From Gonocerus acuteangulatus (taxonomy: Eukaryota; Arthropoda; Insecta; Hemiptera; Coreidae): DNA of 64,000 nt. The stretch lies in assembly GCA_946811695.1 (NCBI GenBank), contig OX328127.1, forward strand, positions 51,650,274-51,714,273, written 5' to 3'. Below are positions 10,391-20,800 of the stretch, piece after piece; the first letter of the stretch is position 1, and every line of letters starts with the position of its first letter. Made by a program: the position numbers and the translations under genes. The notes below the pieces were generated by a model. The model saw only the letters and a list, made by a program, of their open reading frames with translations, was not told the origin of the DNA and ran no database searches.

Positions 10391-10725
10391 CAACCGTGGG
10401 CCCGCGGTTGCAGTTCGTTGCATTTGCGTTGCATGTGACTGGTTTGAAATCGTCAAAAACAAGTTGCGTCGTGTGCGCCTGTCCATTGAAATACATTGCC
10501 GAGGTCGCAAAACAGTTGCGCGTGCAATTGGAGTTGCAAATGAGTTGCATCGTGTGCGATGGGCCTTAACATATGTTTGGTTTCAGGTTAGTTTGAAATC
10601 GTCAAAAACCAGTTGCGTCGTGTGCGCCTGTCCATTGAAATACATTGCCGAGGTCGCAAATCAGTTGCGCATGCAACTAGTTTGCAACTGGAGTTGCAAA
10701 ACAGTCTCACCATGTGCGCTGGGCC
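10391..10725. repeat. Tandem GTTGCAAC-rich units at the right end of the Harbinger-like element
   Basis: Two copies of about 130-145 bp start with GTTTGAAATCGTCAAAAAC (10441 and 10590), share TGTCCATTGAAATACATTG, and both finish in a GGGCCTTA end (10561-10568 and 10721-10728). A short palindrome GCAACCGTGGGCCCGCGGTT lies at 10391. The first unit may be a nested small element with its own GGCCC start near 10399. Confidence 0.65.
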
Positions 10726-10767
10726 TTATTATAATATAAAATTATTATATTAATTTTATGCTTTTAG

Positions 10768-11004
10768 ATTTCTAAATTCCAAAAGAATGCTGCCTCAGAC
10801 AGAGTTACCACTTACCAGAATTCTTTGGAAACATCTTCAAAAACAAATTTGTCTACTAAAATAATGAATGGAAATCAATCGGAAAGAAACATTTTTTCAC
10901 CATGGAAAATCATTAAAACAACTTGGCCCCCATCTCACATCAATGAAGAAGATGACTTTCCTGCACTGCCTGCTATTGGTAGAGCTCGTGGAAGACCTTT
11001 GTAG
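10768..11004 (+). CDS. Terminal exon (E) of the unidentified host gene
   Basis: After the acceptor ATGCTTTTAG (ending 10767) a phase-0 frame of 78 codons runs to TAG at 11002-11004. It begins ISKFQKNAASDRVTT, contains the aromatic stretch IFSPWKIIKTTWPPSH, and ends INEEDDFPALPAIGRARGRP plus L. The DDFPALP-plus-RG tail is the most distinctive part of the protein. Such Arg/Gly-rich tails occur in many RNA-binding and Tudor-interacting proteins, but I cannot place this one. The end of this exon is repeated downstream as a decayed copy at 11344. Confidence 0.65.
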   Translation: MSKFQKNAASDRVTTYQNSLETSSKTNLSTKIMNGNQSERNIFSPWKIIKTTWPPSHINEEDDFPALPAIGRARGRPL

Positions 11005-11735
11005 TTTTTTCTTCTTTTATATTTTATCACAATATCCTTGTATATTTCTAGTAGAAAACATCATTTTAGCTAGTGAAATATTTATTATTCTGTCCAAAAG
11101 ATCAAGTAATTTTATAAATATAGGCTAAAATTGGTATTTTTTTGCTATTAAAAGTAATACTTCTTATTAGTTGCTTCTTTTATTTAAATATTTTGTCATT
11201 CAAAATCTTTGACTTATATTGATGATTTGAAAAAGGTTTTTTGTTTCAAATGTAAATATATTATTTAATAAGCACTGGTGTGTTATTGATTATAATTTAT
11301 ATTTATTTGTGTTACTTTGAAAAATAAGCACATTTTGGGTTTTGATATCTTTCCTGCACTGCTTGCTGGTCGTAGAGCTTTTGAAAAACTTTTTAAGATC
11401 TTGCATTTTAACCTAGTTTTTGAAGATACTTTTAGTAGAAAAAATTATCTTAGCTATTGAAATAAAGATTCATGTGTTTGAAAGAACAAGTAATTTTATG
11501 TATATTTTGAAATTTATATTTTTATGTTAGACTTTTGTTGTTTAAAATTATATTAATATTTTGAAGCAAAAGTTTGTTGTTCTTTTTAGATTACTTATAT
11601 TATTTAATAAACACTAGAATGTCACTGAACATGATTTATATTTATTACAAAATAATTTATTTAATATTAATAATTTATATTTATTAATTTTATTAGTTTG
11701 TAACGTGAAAGAATAATCACATTTTGGATTTGGAT
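10950..11735 (+). repeat. Tandem duplication of the coding end plus 3' UTR
   Basis: Unit 1 runs from CTTTCCTGCACTGCCTGC (about 10957) to ATAAGCACATTTTGG (11326); unit 2 repeats the same order from CTTTCCTGCACTGCTTGC (11349) to AATAATCACATTTTGG (11713). Shared landmarks include TAGTAGAAAA, AAGTAATTTTAT and TATTATTTAATAA. The period is about 390 bp. In unit 2 the coding part is broken, so only unit 1 ends the open frame. Third-unit sequence after 11729 fades quickly. Confidence 0.7.
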
Positions 11736-13043
11736 GTTTTCAAAGTTGTTGTATGCAAGTTTCAAAATGCTTTAGAACATCCAGAGGTTTGATTTTTACT
11801 GACCTCTCTTTTACCTTTTGTAAATCTGTTGCTTACTCATTTCTCTCTTAAGAATCTTAAATAATTAATACTTCCAATAATAAATGAATCTCTAAGTAAT
11901 TAATAGTTTGGTTATACTTTTCTTCAAAATTGTACTCATTCACCTTGCTCGAGTATACTGAACTCATTAAAAATTCTCTGATTTGATGCCATTGGATCCC
12001 ATTAGTTTTAACAATAATTAAACTTTCTATCTCCTTCCATAACTATGGTTTTAGATCATGCATTCATTTTTGTTTAAACCAGAAATGATATTAAGGGTAG
12101 GCCATAATAAATAAGAGAGCATCTTATACTAATATTGCTTTTTTATTAATTTAATATTATAAATAAATGTTTTTGTGTGTTGAGTTGTTTATGCCACACA
12201 TTATTTTTTTTATTAGAGATTTTTTTTTAATGTTTGAATTGAATAATTCTTCGTGGGTGTGATATTTTTATTTAGTAATGTTATTCGAAAATAAAAGTTT
12301 AAGCAATTGTTGTGTATTAATTTCCCCAACACCATATATGCACTAAGATTCAACAAATAAATCTTAAAAGTCAAATATTTTTCAAAGTTGGCTTTTAGTG
12401 TGTTTCTTCCACTTCCCTAGGGAGGGAACCCAGTTTTATTTATATATATGCTTATACATACTTTCAAAAAATATAACCTGGCAACAAAAGGTTGGTGACC
12501 TGTAGATAACTCAAAATGAATGAAACATTGTAAAAAAAAAAAAAAAAAAAAAAAATTTAGTTTAAAAAGTGTTGGTTTGTTACATTGGACATTAATTCTC
12601 ATGGACTTCCACATTCCATATTATTTAATGCTTCTGGATATGGCCGTGTCAAATTGGTAGTAACTGATGTTTTGTCAGACATTCTGTCGGTTTCCTCAGG
12701 GTGTTAATTTTGTTCTTTTGAACAGGTCTTAGTGTCTTTTTAACTCTATTTTTAACTGCATTTAAAAGTAAAATATATATATAAAATATAAATAGTACTT
12801 CTTATTATTAACTATTTTCCTTCCAAATAATGAATTTTATATTTACTCTCACAATGTAACAGAGCAAGGAAATGAAGAAGATACATTTTCATGCATTAAA
12901 GTTATTGTCATTGACATTAAAGTTAAATTGTTTTATATTGTAAATTTATCCTTGTGGTCTGTAGGTACACAATGTTTATATCATGTTTTCTTTTTTATAT
13001 CAAATAAACAGTTAAATTTAAAAAAAAAAAGAAAAAAAAAAAG
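11736..13043 (+). other. Probable 3' flank or 3' UTR, ending in AATAAA plus A run
   Basis: No gene is seen. A short SINE tail fragment lies at 12474-12520 (CTGGCAACAAAAGG, GTAGATAACTC), and an A run at 12533-12554. At 13003 a canonical AATAAA is followed 12 bp later by an A-rich tract with scattered G (13020-13046). This could be the end of a long host 3' UTR or the tail of a retroposed copy; both fit. Confidence 0.35.
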
Positions 13044-13234
13044 AAAAGTAAAATGAGTATTTTAGTAAAAGAAGGTAAGAAAATGAGAAACGTATTGGTA
13101 ATAGTGTTTCCTAACGTTGAGAAGGCGGTGGGTGTCAGTTTCCTGTTGTGTTAAATCTTCCTTCTCTTTGAGATTTATTAAAATATTTTCACAAAAGATC
13201 AAAATCTACCAATGACTGCTTCTATTCCTTTACC

Positions 13235-13305
13235 AAGGGCAATAGGGATATGAACGGAAACGCTCTTAGTTGACACAGTTCCTGCGAGTCTGTCATTATT
13301 TAAGA
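13235..13305 (-). repeat. 5' end fragment of the Helitron/HINE-like family
   Basis: On the minus strand ACTCGCAGGAACTGTG, then AACTAAGAGCGTTTCCGTTC, matches the 5' end of the copies at 4681 and 54832. Only about 70 bp remain. Confidence 0.5.
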
Positions 13306-13380
13306 TATTTGAGCTCAGAAATATCATTGCTCTATTTATCAAAGGTGCAGAAATCATAAAGAAGGAATTTTGAGGTACAA

Positions 13381-13605
13381 AGTTGGCCCGAGATTCTCCA
13401 AGACCTCCCAAACCAGAAGACTAAAGAAAAAGTCATCGTCACATATGTTAAACGAGTAACATTCCTTATAAAGGCATCCAACACACGGGAAAGAATTATC
13501 CGAGAGGTGATAGAAATTGTAAAATATCCCGAGAAATTCAACAGAGAAGATGACCACAGATTTTATGGCACATTATGGACACCCATCATCGCAAGGAAAA
13601 CATAA
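13381..13605 (+). pseudogene. Possible Penelope-like element C-terminal fragment
   Basis: A frame open to TAA at 13603-13605 encodes VKRVTFLIKASNTRERIIRE, then VIEIVKYPEKFNRED and LWTPII. The pattern of a basic helix, IREVIEI, then NFNRDD-like and W-P near the end resembles C-termini of GIY-YIG-bearing Penelope-like elements as I know them. No GIY-YIG core or RT is present nearby. An exon of an unrelated gene cannot be excluded. Confidence 0.35.
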
Positions 13606-14088
13606 GATTTGATTGCACAGAATCCAGACTGTATAAATAATCTCATTACATTTATCTAAGCACATATCTATTCAAAATTAAACAAGTACGTAAATAAAAT
13701 TGAAAAATCAGATCTTAAGGAAAAAGTAAGAATAAGATTGATCCATAAATTTGTTGAAAAGAAACTAGTTCGAATATAATGTACTTCATACAAATAATAA
13801 TTGAAATAAAAAGGAAACAGCAAAATATGAGAAATCATATGTGACTTATTTATTTAGGCTTCATTTGTAATATTGATTTGTCTATTTGACAAGAAAATTA
13901 GTCTGAAAGAAAATCATTATAATTAAAATAAATAAATAAAAATATAAGAAAACAAAATCAATAAATTAAAAAGGAAATAAAGATGAGGGGAGGAGGTGGA
14001 ATTGAAAACTATTGTATAAAATTGAATTAATATTATAAGATTTATAATTATGTCGAAAAAATAAAAACAAATATATATTAACCCTTAT

Positions 14089-14155
<67 letters not shown>

Positions 14156-15885
14156 AGTGTGTATTAAGTATGTTTATAAATTCCCTTGATGAAAATTCTT
14201 AAGTGGGAATATATAAATAAATAGCACAGAAGTTGATAAATCATAAAGAAATAAGTAAAGAATAAAACATTTTTTGACTGTATTGCAGGTCTAAAGTTCA
14301 TAACCATAATGAAATTGAAGAGAGGAATAAATCATATTAGGATATTTCTTGGAACAATTTATAAAAATAAACTGCTTTATATTCTTCTGACCTGAAAGTT
14401 TCCTTCTGGTTTAATGCAATCATTTTTTGAGCTCTTAATATTTTTCTTTAGTCTTAGAATGTTCTCTTCTCCATCTATCATTTTGTCTTTCTTCATTGCT
14501 GAAACTTGGTTGGTTTTTTTTGCTCTTGTGGGTTTATTTGTGAATATTTTTTTAATCGGATCAGTAGTACTAGTATAAGAACATTGGAAAAATTTGATGA
14601 GATAATGTTTTCTATTACTTGCATTCTTTTATTTATTGTCTGTATTTGTTCAAAATGTTTCATGGTCTTCCACTTTATAAAATATAAGAAGGTTTAGATA
14701 AATATAATAAGTTTTTTCTTTTTCTTACTATCAGCTTTTTAACTTCTGGTTCTTGAGTGTGAACACATAACATGTTTTCACAGAAGTTATATGCTCTTGC
14801 CAATACAAACATCATTTTATTCTGTTGCAGAGTCCCCCCTCACATTCTATAAATTGGTTCCTTAAATCAATTAAAAAACTAAATAAATGATAACCACCAT
14901 GGATGTTCACATACTCCATAGGTGGAGGACTGAATGACAAGCATTGAAACCCTAAATAAATAAACTGGTTCCTTTTCACAGGAGGACAAATGATGACAAA
15001 AATCCACAACCAAAATAGATCAGAGGAGCAGGAATGTATGACTTGGACTGAAAAGCAGAGGATAAGAGCGTTTAGTTAATTCTTGAGTATCAAAAGGCAC
15101 TAGAAATAGGCTCAAATTGGGTGAATCTTATCCAAATTTTCTCATTTCTTTTGCCTTTTGATCACATCCTATTAACTCTTTGATCTCCTTTGACACCAGT
15201 TTCTTCAGTTACTGTTCTTAATTACGGTATTATTCTTTTTTAGAGTCAGCTGTCTGGTAAAAAAATAGAAAACAAAATACTTAGTTTATATTCAAGCCCC
15301 CCCCCTCCCAGAGATAAGAATGAAATGGGAATGCGCTCCAATGTGGGGCAAAGAAAGACAAACTATTTTTTTCTAATTTAATAAGAAAAATGCATTAACA
15401 AATGTATAAATAGTACATTTTTTTTTGCTGAAAGTTTTACTCAATGAAACCTGGAAAATTATTCGTAGCGACTTAAATTATTTCAAAAGTATGGTTGATT
15501 TCACCTGACCAACCTGGTTGATTCGATCTTTCTGTATGAACCGGGAAAACTTATCCGTTGTGTGTCTTTCTGTTCCAATTTTTTCCCCAGCTTTAAAACA
15601 GTCAGATACTCCCCCCAGTTCCGAAAATGTTTTAAATCGCGAGTGCGCGATACGTTTTACCCGGGTGAATGTTTTTATCGCTGGGCACAATCTATTTTGG
15701 TGAGTATCTTTTACTTTTTAATTGGATTGTCAGTCTTTTCGATCTTCCATTTTACTATTTTCAGATAGACGGAGAACTTCAGCTGCGCATGCGTGAACTT
15801 GTTGGTGCGCACTTTTTTCTTCTGTTCGGCCATTTGTAAAATTTTACAAAATTTGAATTAAACTTCATATAAAACACTATTACAT
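13606..15885. other. AT-rich spacer, no convincing gene
   Basis: The stretch contains a TA microsatellite running into GT (14094-14158) and short C runs near 15298-15308. A CpG-containing stretch at 15480-15780 has open frames on both strands (minus frame 15478-15690 includes FSELGGVSDCFKAGEKIG), but I recognise no family, so no gene is called. Confidence 0.4.
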
Positions 15886-16115
15886 GGGTGTATATAGAAA
15901 ATAAGTTCGGGAGGGGCTGGAAGAATTTGGGGGTATGGAATACTAACCATCCAGAACTTGGAATAGTTAGCCAATTAAAACGCTATTACACTCAATAAAA
16001 ACTATTTTTTTCTGAACTCAGTGATCTTATTTAATTTGTTTTTAAGGCTTTTATGATAAATTTTTACAGATTTTGGAGGGGGGGGGGGCTGCAGCCCCCT
16101 CCCTTATTTACGCCC
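15886..16115. mobile_element. MITE of the GGCGTATATAGG family (copy 2)
   Basis: The left end GGGTGTATATAG and the right end TTATTTACGCCC are flanked by CATG on both sides. An internal G run (16076-16088) is followed by CTGCAGCCCCCT, giving a terminal G/C strip as in copies 1 and 4. Confidence 0.6.
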
Positions 16116-16218
16116 ATGCATTATTAAAACTGATTATGTCACTTTTAGGATCAATGAAGGCTGGGTGGTCAGGCAAGGGAGATATAGTGTTTAATTTTTT
16201 TCATTACTTAGTCAAAGC

Positions 16219-16532
16219 CAGAGATGGGCATAATTTTATTTATAAATAAAAATACGAATTTATTCGTACTTCATATATTTGTAAATTACGAATATAAATA
16301 AATTCATATTCATAAGTATGCATATTTACAATTTTTTCTGTGAATTTAGTTGTATTCGCAGGAAAATTTGCGAATAAAATTTTATTTTTATCTTTATATT
16401 TCATATATGTGAATACAAATAAATTCTTATTCAAACTTATGAACACAAATTTATTTATATTCGTATTTACAAATATATGAAGTACGAATAAATTCGTATT
16501 TTTATTTATAAATAAAATTATGCCCATCTCTG
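16219..16532. mobile_element. hAT-type MITE with long inverted arms and 8-bp TSD
   Basis: The element starts CAGAGATGGGCATAATTT and ends with its exact reverse complement. It is flanked by the perfect 8-bp direct repeat GTCAAAGC (16211-16218 and 16533-16540). Arms of about 110 bp are nearly identical and made of TACGAATTTATTCGTA-like palindromic AT sequence. The 8-bp duplication plus a CAG...CTG border is diagnostic of hAT transposition. At 314 bp it is non-autonomous. Confidence 0.88.
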
Positions 16533-16641
16533 GTCAAAGCTTAGGCTGAAAAAAATTTAGGAAGCGTTGATCGTCGGGGTTTCGGTCAATGTTCTTATTT
16601 AATTAAACCACATTTTATTGTTAAAATGTATTTTTATTACC

Positions 16642-16680
16642 GCCAACGTTTCGGCTTGCTCTACAAGCCTTCTTCAGGGC
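16642..16680 (-). ncRNA. Hammerhead-ribozyme-like motif, Penelope-type
   Basis: On the minus strand the order is GCC, CTGAAGA, a 6-bp perfect stem (GGCTTG/CAAGCC, loop of 5), GAAAC, GTT, GGC. That is the hammerhead arrangement: CUGANGA core, stem II, GAAA, cleavage triplet ending UH, and a 3-bp stem I (GCC:GGC). One extra A precedes stem II. The self-complementary ACGT after GAA is what minimal dimeric hammerheads of Penelope-like elements use for stem III. The context is a repeat of about 300 bp with no RT. Confidence 0.42.
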
Positions 16681-16925
16681 TATGGAGAAGATTAAGAACT
16701 GTCCCGTTTCAAGTAGAGAACATTTCTGAAATCAATTTAAACTACAATGTTGCCATTTCCAAAAGCGATGGGACCTGTCATGAAGGAAGGGAAAACCGTA
16801 GGCCTCTATTTTCAACTCCTTCAAATAAAAATAGGAAAAGAAAATTCTTGTTGAAGACTTTACAAAATACGTTATACGAATAAAATTTAAGGATATCTCT
16901 GCTATTTAATAAGTCGTGTCCAGCA

Positions 16926-17115
16926 GGGGCGTATATAGGAAATAAATTTAGGGGGTATGAAATACTGACAACCTAGAACTAGGAATAGTTAGCCAACTAA
17001 AATGCTATTACGCCCAGACATTATTTTCTGAACTAAGTGGTCTTATTTAATTTATTGTAGAGGTTTTTATTACACATTTTTACCAATTAAATTTAAAAAA
17101 AATGGGGGGGGGGAT
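16926..17115. mobile_element. MITE of the GGCGTATATAGG family (copy 3, right end damaged)
   Basis: It begins GGGGCGTATATAGGAAATAA and shares AGAACTAGGAATAGTTAGCC with copy 2. A 10-G run near 17103 is followed by GATGTAGCTACG in place of the expected TATACGCCC end. Confidence 0.55.
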
Positions 17116-17424
17116 GTAGCTACGTTGCCAACTATTCACTCCTACAGAAACAGTCGTCAAATGAAAATATTTTGCAATGTAGTTTGGGATATTTGAATCA
17201 AATTTTTAAAATAATGGGTTACAAATGGAGAATATGTAAACATGTTAGAAACTTATTAAAATAGAGGGCAGATATAGTCTGCAAGTGTTAGTTTTATTGG
17301 GGAAATGTCTTATTGTCAATTTGAAAAACGGCCTATTGTTTATATAGATGAGACATGTATTCACATATGTAAAAGAGGAAATAGCAATGACATTTTCAAA
17401 TTCTAATTTAATCGATTTAGGCCT

Positions 17425-17610
17425 GGCAGTGCGTGTTAAGGTGTGAGTACTTAACACTTTGTGCCAATGGTCGTGGGTTCGATTCTCTCTAGGGGTGGTA
17501 GCTTTTCTTTCGAAAAAAGAAAATGCATCTGTCCTATTCTGGCTAGAAAAGGGTGGTTACCTATAGATAACCCGTCCTAAAATTCTGAGTTTATTATAAT
17601 AGACGTTCAA
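17425..17610 (+). repeat. tRNA-derived SINE with good B box
   Basis: A tRNA-like head ends in the B box GTGGGTTCGATTCTC (17471-17485). The body holds GAAAAAAGAAAATGCATC, a GCTAGAAAAGGGTGGT segment and ATAACCCGTCCTAAAATTC. A 5'-truncated copy of the same body lies at 20663-20790. Confidence 0.6.
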
Positions 17611-18076
17611 ATTTAGATTTAATTTAATTGAGAAGGAAGTACTTGCTGGAAAATAATCACAGACTCAGAATGAACTAGTTTAACAGGTCATTCCATGTCA
17701 AATCAACCATTCACAACCTGACCTTGGATTTTGATAACATATAGTATGTTAGTTACTCTAACAAAAAGTAATTGAAAACAATTTTTTAAAATTTTTTATT
17801 TGTTTCCGTTTTTTTACTATTAATTTTCAAAATATTTAAAACACAGATTTTACAATAAAAAAACACACATGTAAAATTGTACATTTCGGTTTTTGAAAAA
17901 CTGTACTTTTAAAATTTTGAAAAAAATATATTTCAACCTTCAGTTCACTGACTACATATGCTATTCGTTTCATTATGGAATGACAGAGGGATCATTTTAT
18001 AACATAATTTTGAGTTAATAATTGTCACTGCGTAGTTAATAAAAATTTGGTGAGTGTGGGATTTTTGTATTTTAAA

Positions 18077-18418
18077 TTCAGCGATAAGCATCCCTGATCA
18101 AAATTTAAATTTTGTTCTGATTTTGTTTGTTAGATTTGATAGATGTTGCACAATTACTGGAACCCAGAAATTGCACACATTCATTCCTGTAACGTAAAAA
18201 AATCAAGACCCAACTTTACCCGAACTTCAATAAAAGTGAAGTTGAACTGGTAACTGATTTAGACACAGATCCAGTAGCCTTTAATGAAAAACGTGTGGAG
18301 GTTTTATCGCCTGTGAATATGATGACCATTGGTGGCTGGTATAGTACTATGTGCAATATCTGGCAAATCTCCCTTTTAATTTTAGTTCAAATTTTCATCA
18401 GGGATGCTTATTGCTGAG
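18077..18418. mobile_element. Small foldback unit nested in the TIR element
   Basis: TTCAGCGATAAGCATCCCTG at the left and CAGGGATGCTTATTGCTGAG at the right are inverted to each other, continuing into AAAATTTRAA. The interior has a short open stretch with no recognisable product. Confidence 0.5.
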
Positions 18419-19431
18419 TGGTGGCACCAGGTCTATCAGAGCTGTCAACTTATTTAGCTTGCTAAAGAGGCAATGAAATTCTAATGATTACTCATAAGAG
18501 TCTATGAAGATCAAGGAGAGAATTGAAGATAAAATTATATTTTTTATAAATAAAAATTTAATCATAATAACTTTTGATTTATAGTAAAATGTTTAAATAA
18601 ATCTTATTTTATGAAGTAATATATATTGGATTATCCCAGAATATGGCTTTTATGATTTGTATAAGATACCTACACTTCTTCCTCATAGTTCTCATATCGA
18701 TTGGAACATAAAAAAAAAAAAAAAAAACACAACAAAAAAACTGAGTGCTCAAGGCATTTATTGCTTGAGAAAATCTTCAGAAGAACATATATTTTTCATA
18801 TTTTACTGTACAGTCTTTACACCTCCTACTTCTTCCTGGTGTTGTTGGAGCTTATGCCATATTGCTGGGTTAGTATTATACAAATACTTTGTTGTATTCC
18901 ATGTAGGATTGTATGCTCGAAGGAGAAGCTGATACTCACAAAGTTGCCTACTAAGTTCCTTTAAAAACAATCTTCTTTCTGATTTTTCAGTCACTTTTTT
19001 TCGTTTTCAGAATATGAAATGAATTATTTCTGCCAAGATTTAACACTCTATAGTATATGAACATCAAGAGATAGAATTTAAAATTCCAACACCAGTGGTC
19101 TGTGGATCCCTAGCCATAGTCAATGTCAAATTACTCCTAGACCAAGAACTTTTATTTACGTTTAACTCATCAGCTTAGAATCATCACAGATAATATGGCA
19201 AATTAAATGAAATCATAATTATCCAACCAAAAAAAAAAAAAAGTCTTCCAAACTCACCTACACAGATATATATAGTAACTAATACTTTTTCTATATTTTA
19301 AAAGAATGAAAGTAGCATTGACCTTGACCTCCTGTCTCCTCTACTGAAAATAGCCCAACATTTTGAAATGAACTTTGTTAAATTTGATAAAACCCAAAAA
19401 ATCTTAAAAAATAAAAATAAAAATTGGGTTC

Positions 19432-19554
19432 AACAAATTTAGGACTTACATTTATTTTTATTTTATTATACTGCCTCTACCCTGCTGGGTCAGACTTACA
19501 TTTGTTTACTGATGCGACCCTATTTTTCACATAACAAATTTAGGACTTACATTT
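19432..19554 (-). mobile_element. Very short non-LTR insertion between 22-bp direct repeats
   Basis: AACAAATTTAGGACTTACAT plus TT occurs at 19432-19453 and 19533-19554. Between them are a TTTTTATTTTATTATACTG tail and CCTCTACCCTGCTGGGTC. The latter also follows the 3' end of the non-LTR element at 36836-36870. So about 79 bp of a 5'-truncated copy with its A/T tail inserted here with a 22-bp TSD. Shortened ACTTACATT motifs recur at 19494 and 19630. Confidence 0.65.
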
Positions 19555-20271
19555 GGCACAATAGGTGTTGTAGGCCTCGGTCCGGTTTATCAGGCTTATC
19601 CGGGCACCCGGTCATCTAAACTAATCTAGGACTTACATTAACAGGAAGAATGTTTTACTTGAGCTAGTAACACCACACAAATAGTCATCAAAATTATAAA
19701 GCCTATTTGTTATTAAGAATATTGCTCTTTTTTTCTTTCTTTTTTTTTTTAATAAAACGCAATCTGTTAAATTAACAGAATTTTCTTTTATTATTTTACT
19801 TTATTTAATAATTTCATTCAGCCATATAAATATTATAGACTAATTTTAATATTATAGGGGCATTTCGAGTTTAATAGAGGCAGCTTAATAGCTGATTTTT
19901 GTACTTTTTAATAGTATAACTTTGATCAACTCTAATTTGGTAAATGTACTCATGTCCGTAACGTGAACATATTCACCAAATATAATCAAAATCTGACAAC
20001 CTTTGGTGTCCACCTCTGGATGATTTGGCATGGAATGGCCCGAAGACAAAAATGCCAACAATTTCTAAGTATTCCTTAAATAAAATTATCCAACCAATGA
20101 AAGAATAGGATCATGGTTACTATAGTCTCTTCAATTAGATGGAGTAGTTGGAGGAGGAAATGAAGGGATCGGGCTGGGCCTATATTCACGAAGAACTCCC
20201 TGTTATAACCTTATCAGTTTTCAACCGTTACTCCAGTCGCTTCGCTTGTAGAATCAGCAACGTTATAGCTT

Positions 20272-20275
<4 letters not shown>

Positions 20276-20326
<51 letters not shown>
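20276..20326. repeat. TA microsatellite
   Basis: About 25 uninterrupted TA units. Confidence 0.9.
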
Positions 20327-20331
<5 letters not shown>

Positions 20332-20662
20332 TATGAAAATATTAATTGAAGGGCCAGGGGGGAAAAACGACGAATCTCACTAAAAAGTAATATAGAGAAA
20401 AATGAAAAAAACAAGGTTCATGTTTCAAATTTTCTGTTTACAATCCTAGCCGAGTTTTTTTGGGATTATTTTACTCCCACAGGGGTACGTAATCAAATAA
20501 AATAATTTTTTGGGGCAATTCAATGTACAAATACTTCAAACGAAGCAAGCAAGCTTCAAAATGTGTGTATTTTGTAGAATTAATTGGAGAAATGGAGAGA
20601 ATTTTTCATTTAAAACATTTAATAAAGTATTTTTTTCTTCAGATAACACGTTATTATATGTT

Positions 20663-20800
20663 TACCACTATGGGGTAGTGGATTTTCTTTAGAAAAAAGA
20701 AAAGGCATCAGCCCTATCCTGGCAAGAAAAGGGTGATAACCTATAGATGACCCGTCCTAAAATTCGTAGTTCATAATAATGGATGTTAAAATTTAAATAA
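20663..20800 (+). repeat. 5'-truncated copy of the SINE at 17425
   Basis: It shares TTTCTTTAGAAAAAAGAAAA, CAAGAAAAGGGTGATAACC and GACCCGTCCTAAAATTC with the copy at 17500-17610. The tRNA head is missing. Confidence 0.55.

Larger units (their letters stand above)
6898..10725. mobile_element. Harbinger-like inverted-repeat element (3.8 kb) with nested inserts
   Basis: The left end GGCCCAGCGCACACGGTGAG (6898) and the right end, reverse complement GGCCCAGCGCACATGGTGAG (10725), match almost perfectly and continue into GTTGCAAC-rich sequence. Flanks are GTA (6895) and TTA (10726), consistent with a mutated 3-bp TWA target duplication, which with GGGCC termini points to the PIF/Harbinger group. Inner arms 7425-7860 and 9800-10215 are also inverted to each other. 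No transposase is visible. A tandem duplication of about 135 bp lies at 10440-10700, with an internal end-like GGGCCTTA at 10561. The element stops 42 bp before the acceptor of the host gene's last exon. Confidence 0.65.
17686..20041. mobile_element. TIR element with GGTCATTCCATG ends, nested insertions inside
   Basis: The left end GGTCATTCCATGTCAAATC and the right end, reverse complement GGGCCATTCCATGCCAAATC, match over about 20 bp. The same terminal motif (GGTCATTCCATATCAAGTG) bounds the inverted-repeat element at 30003-32497, so they share a family. No transposase is recognisable in the 2.36 kb. It contains a palindromic unit at 18077-18418 and a truncated non-LTR end at 19454-19532. Confidence 0.5.

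Noticed and set aside
10299..10739. 146-codon plus-strand frame and its minus-strand shadow (10197-10550)
   Set aside because: It lies entirely in GTTGCAAC-rich terminal repeats of the Harbinger-like element and resembles no protein.
15478..15690. Minus-strand 70-codon frame with FSELGGVSDCFKAG
   Set aside because: Some CpG content and frames on both strands, but no family match, no splice context and no repeat partner; left unclassified.
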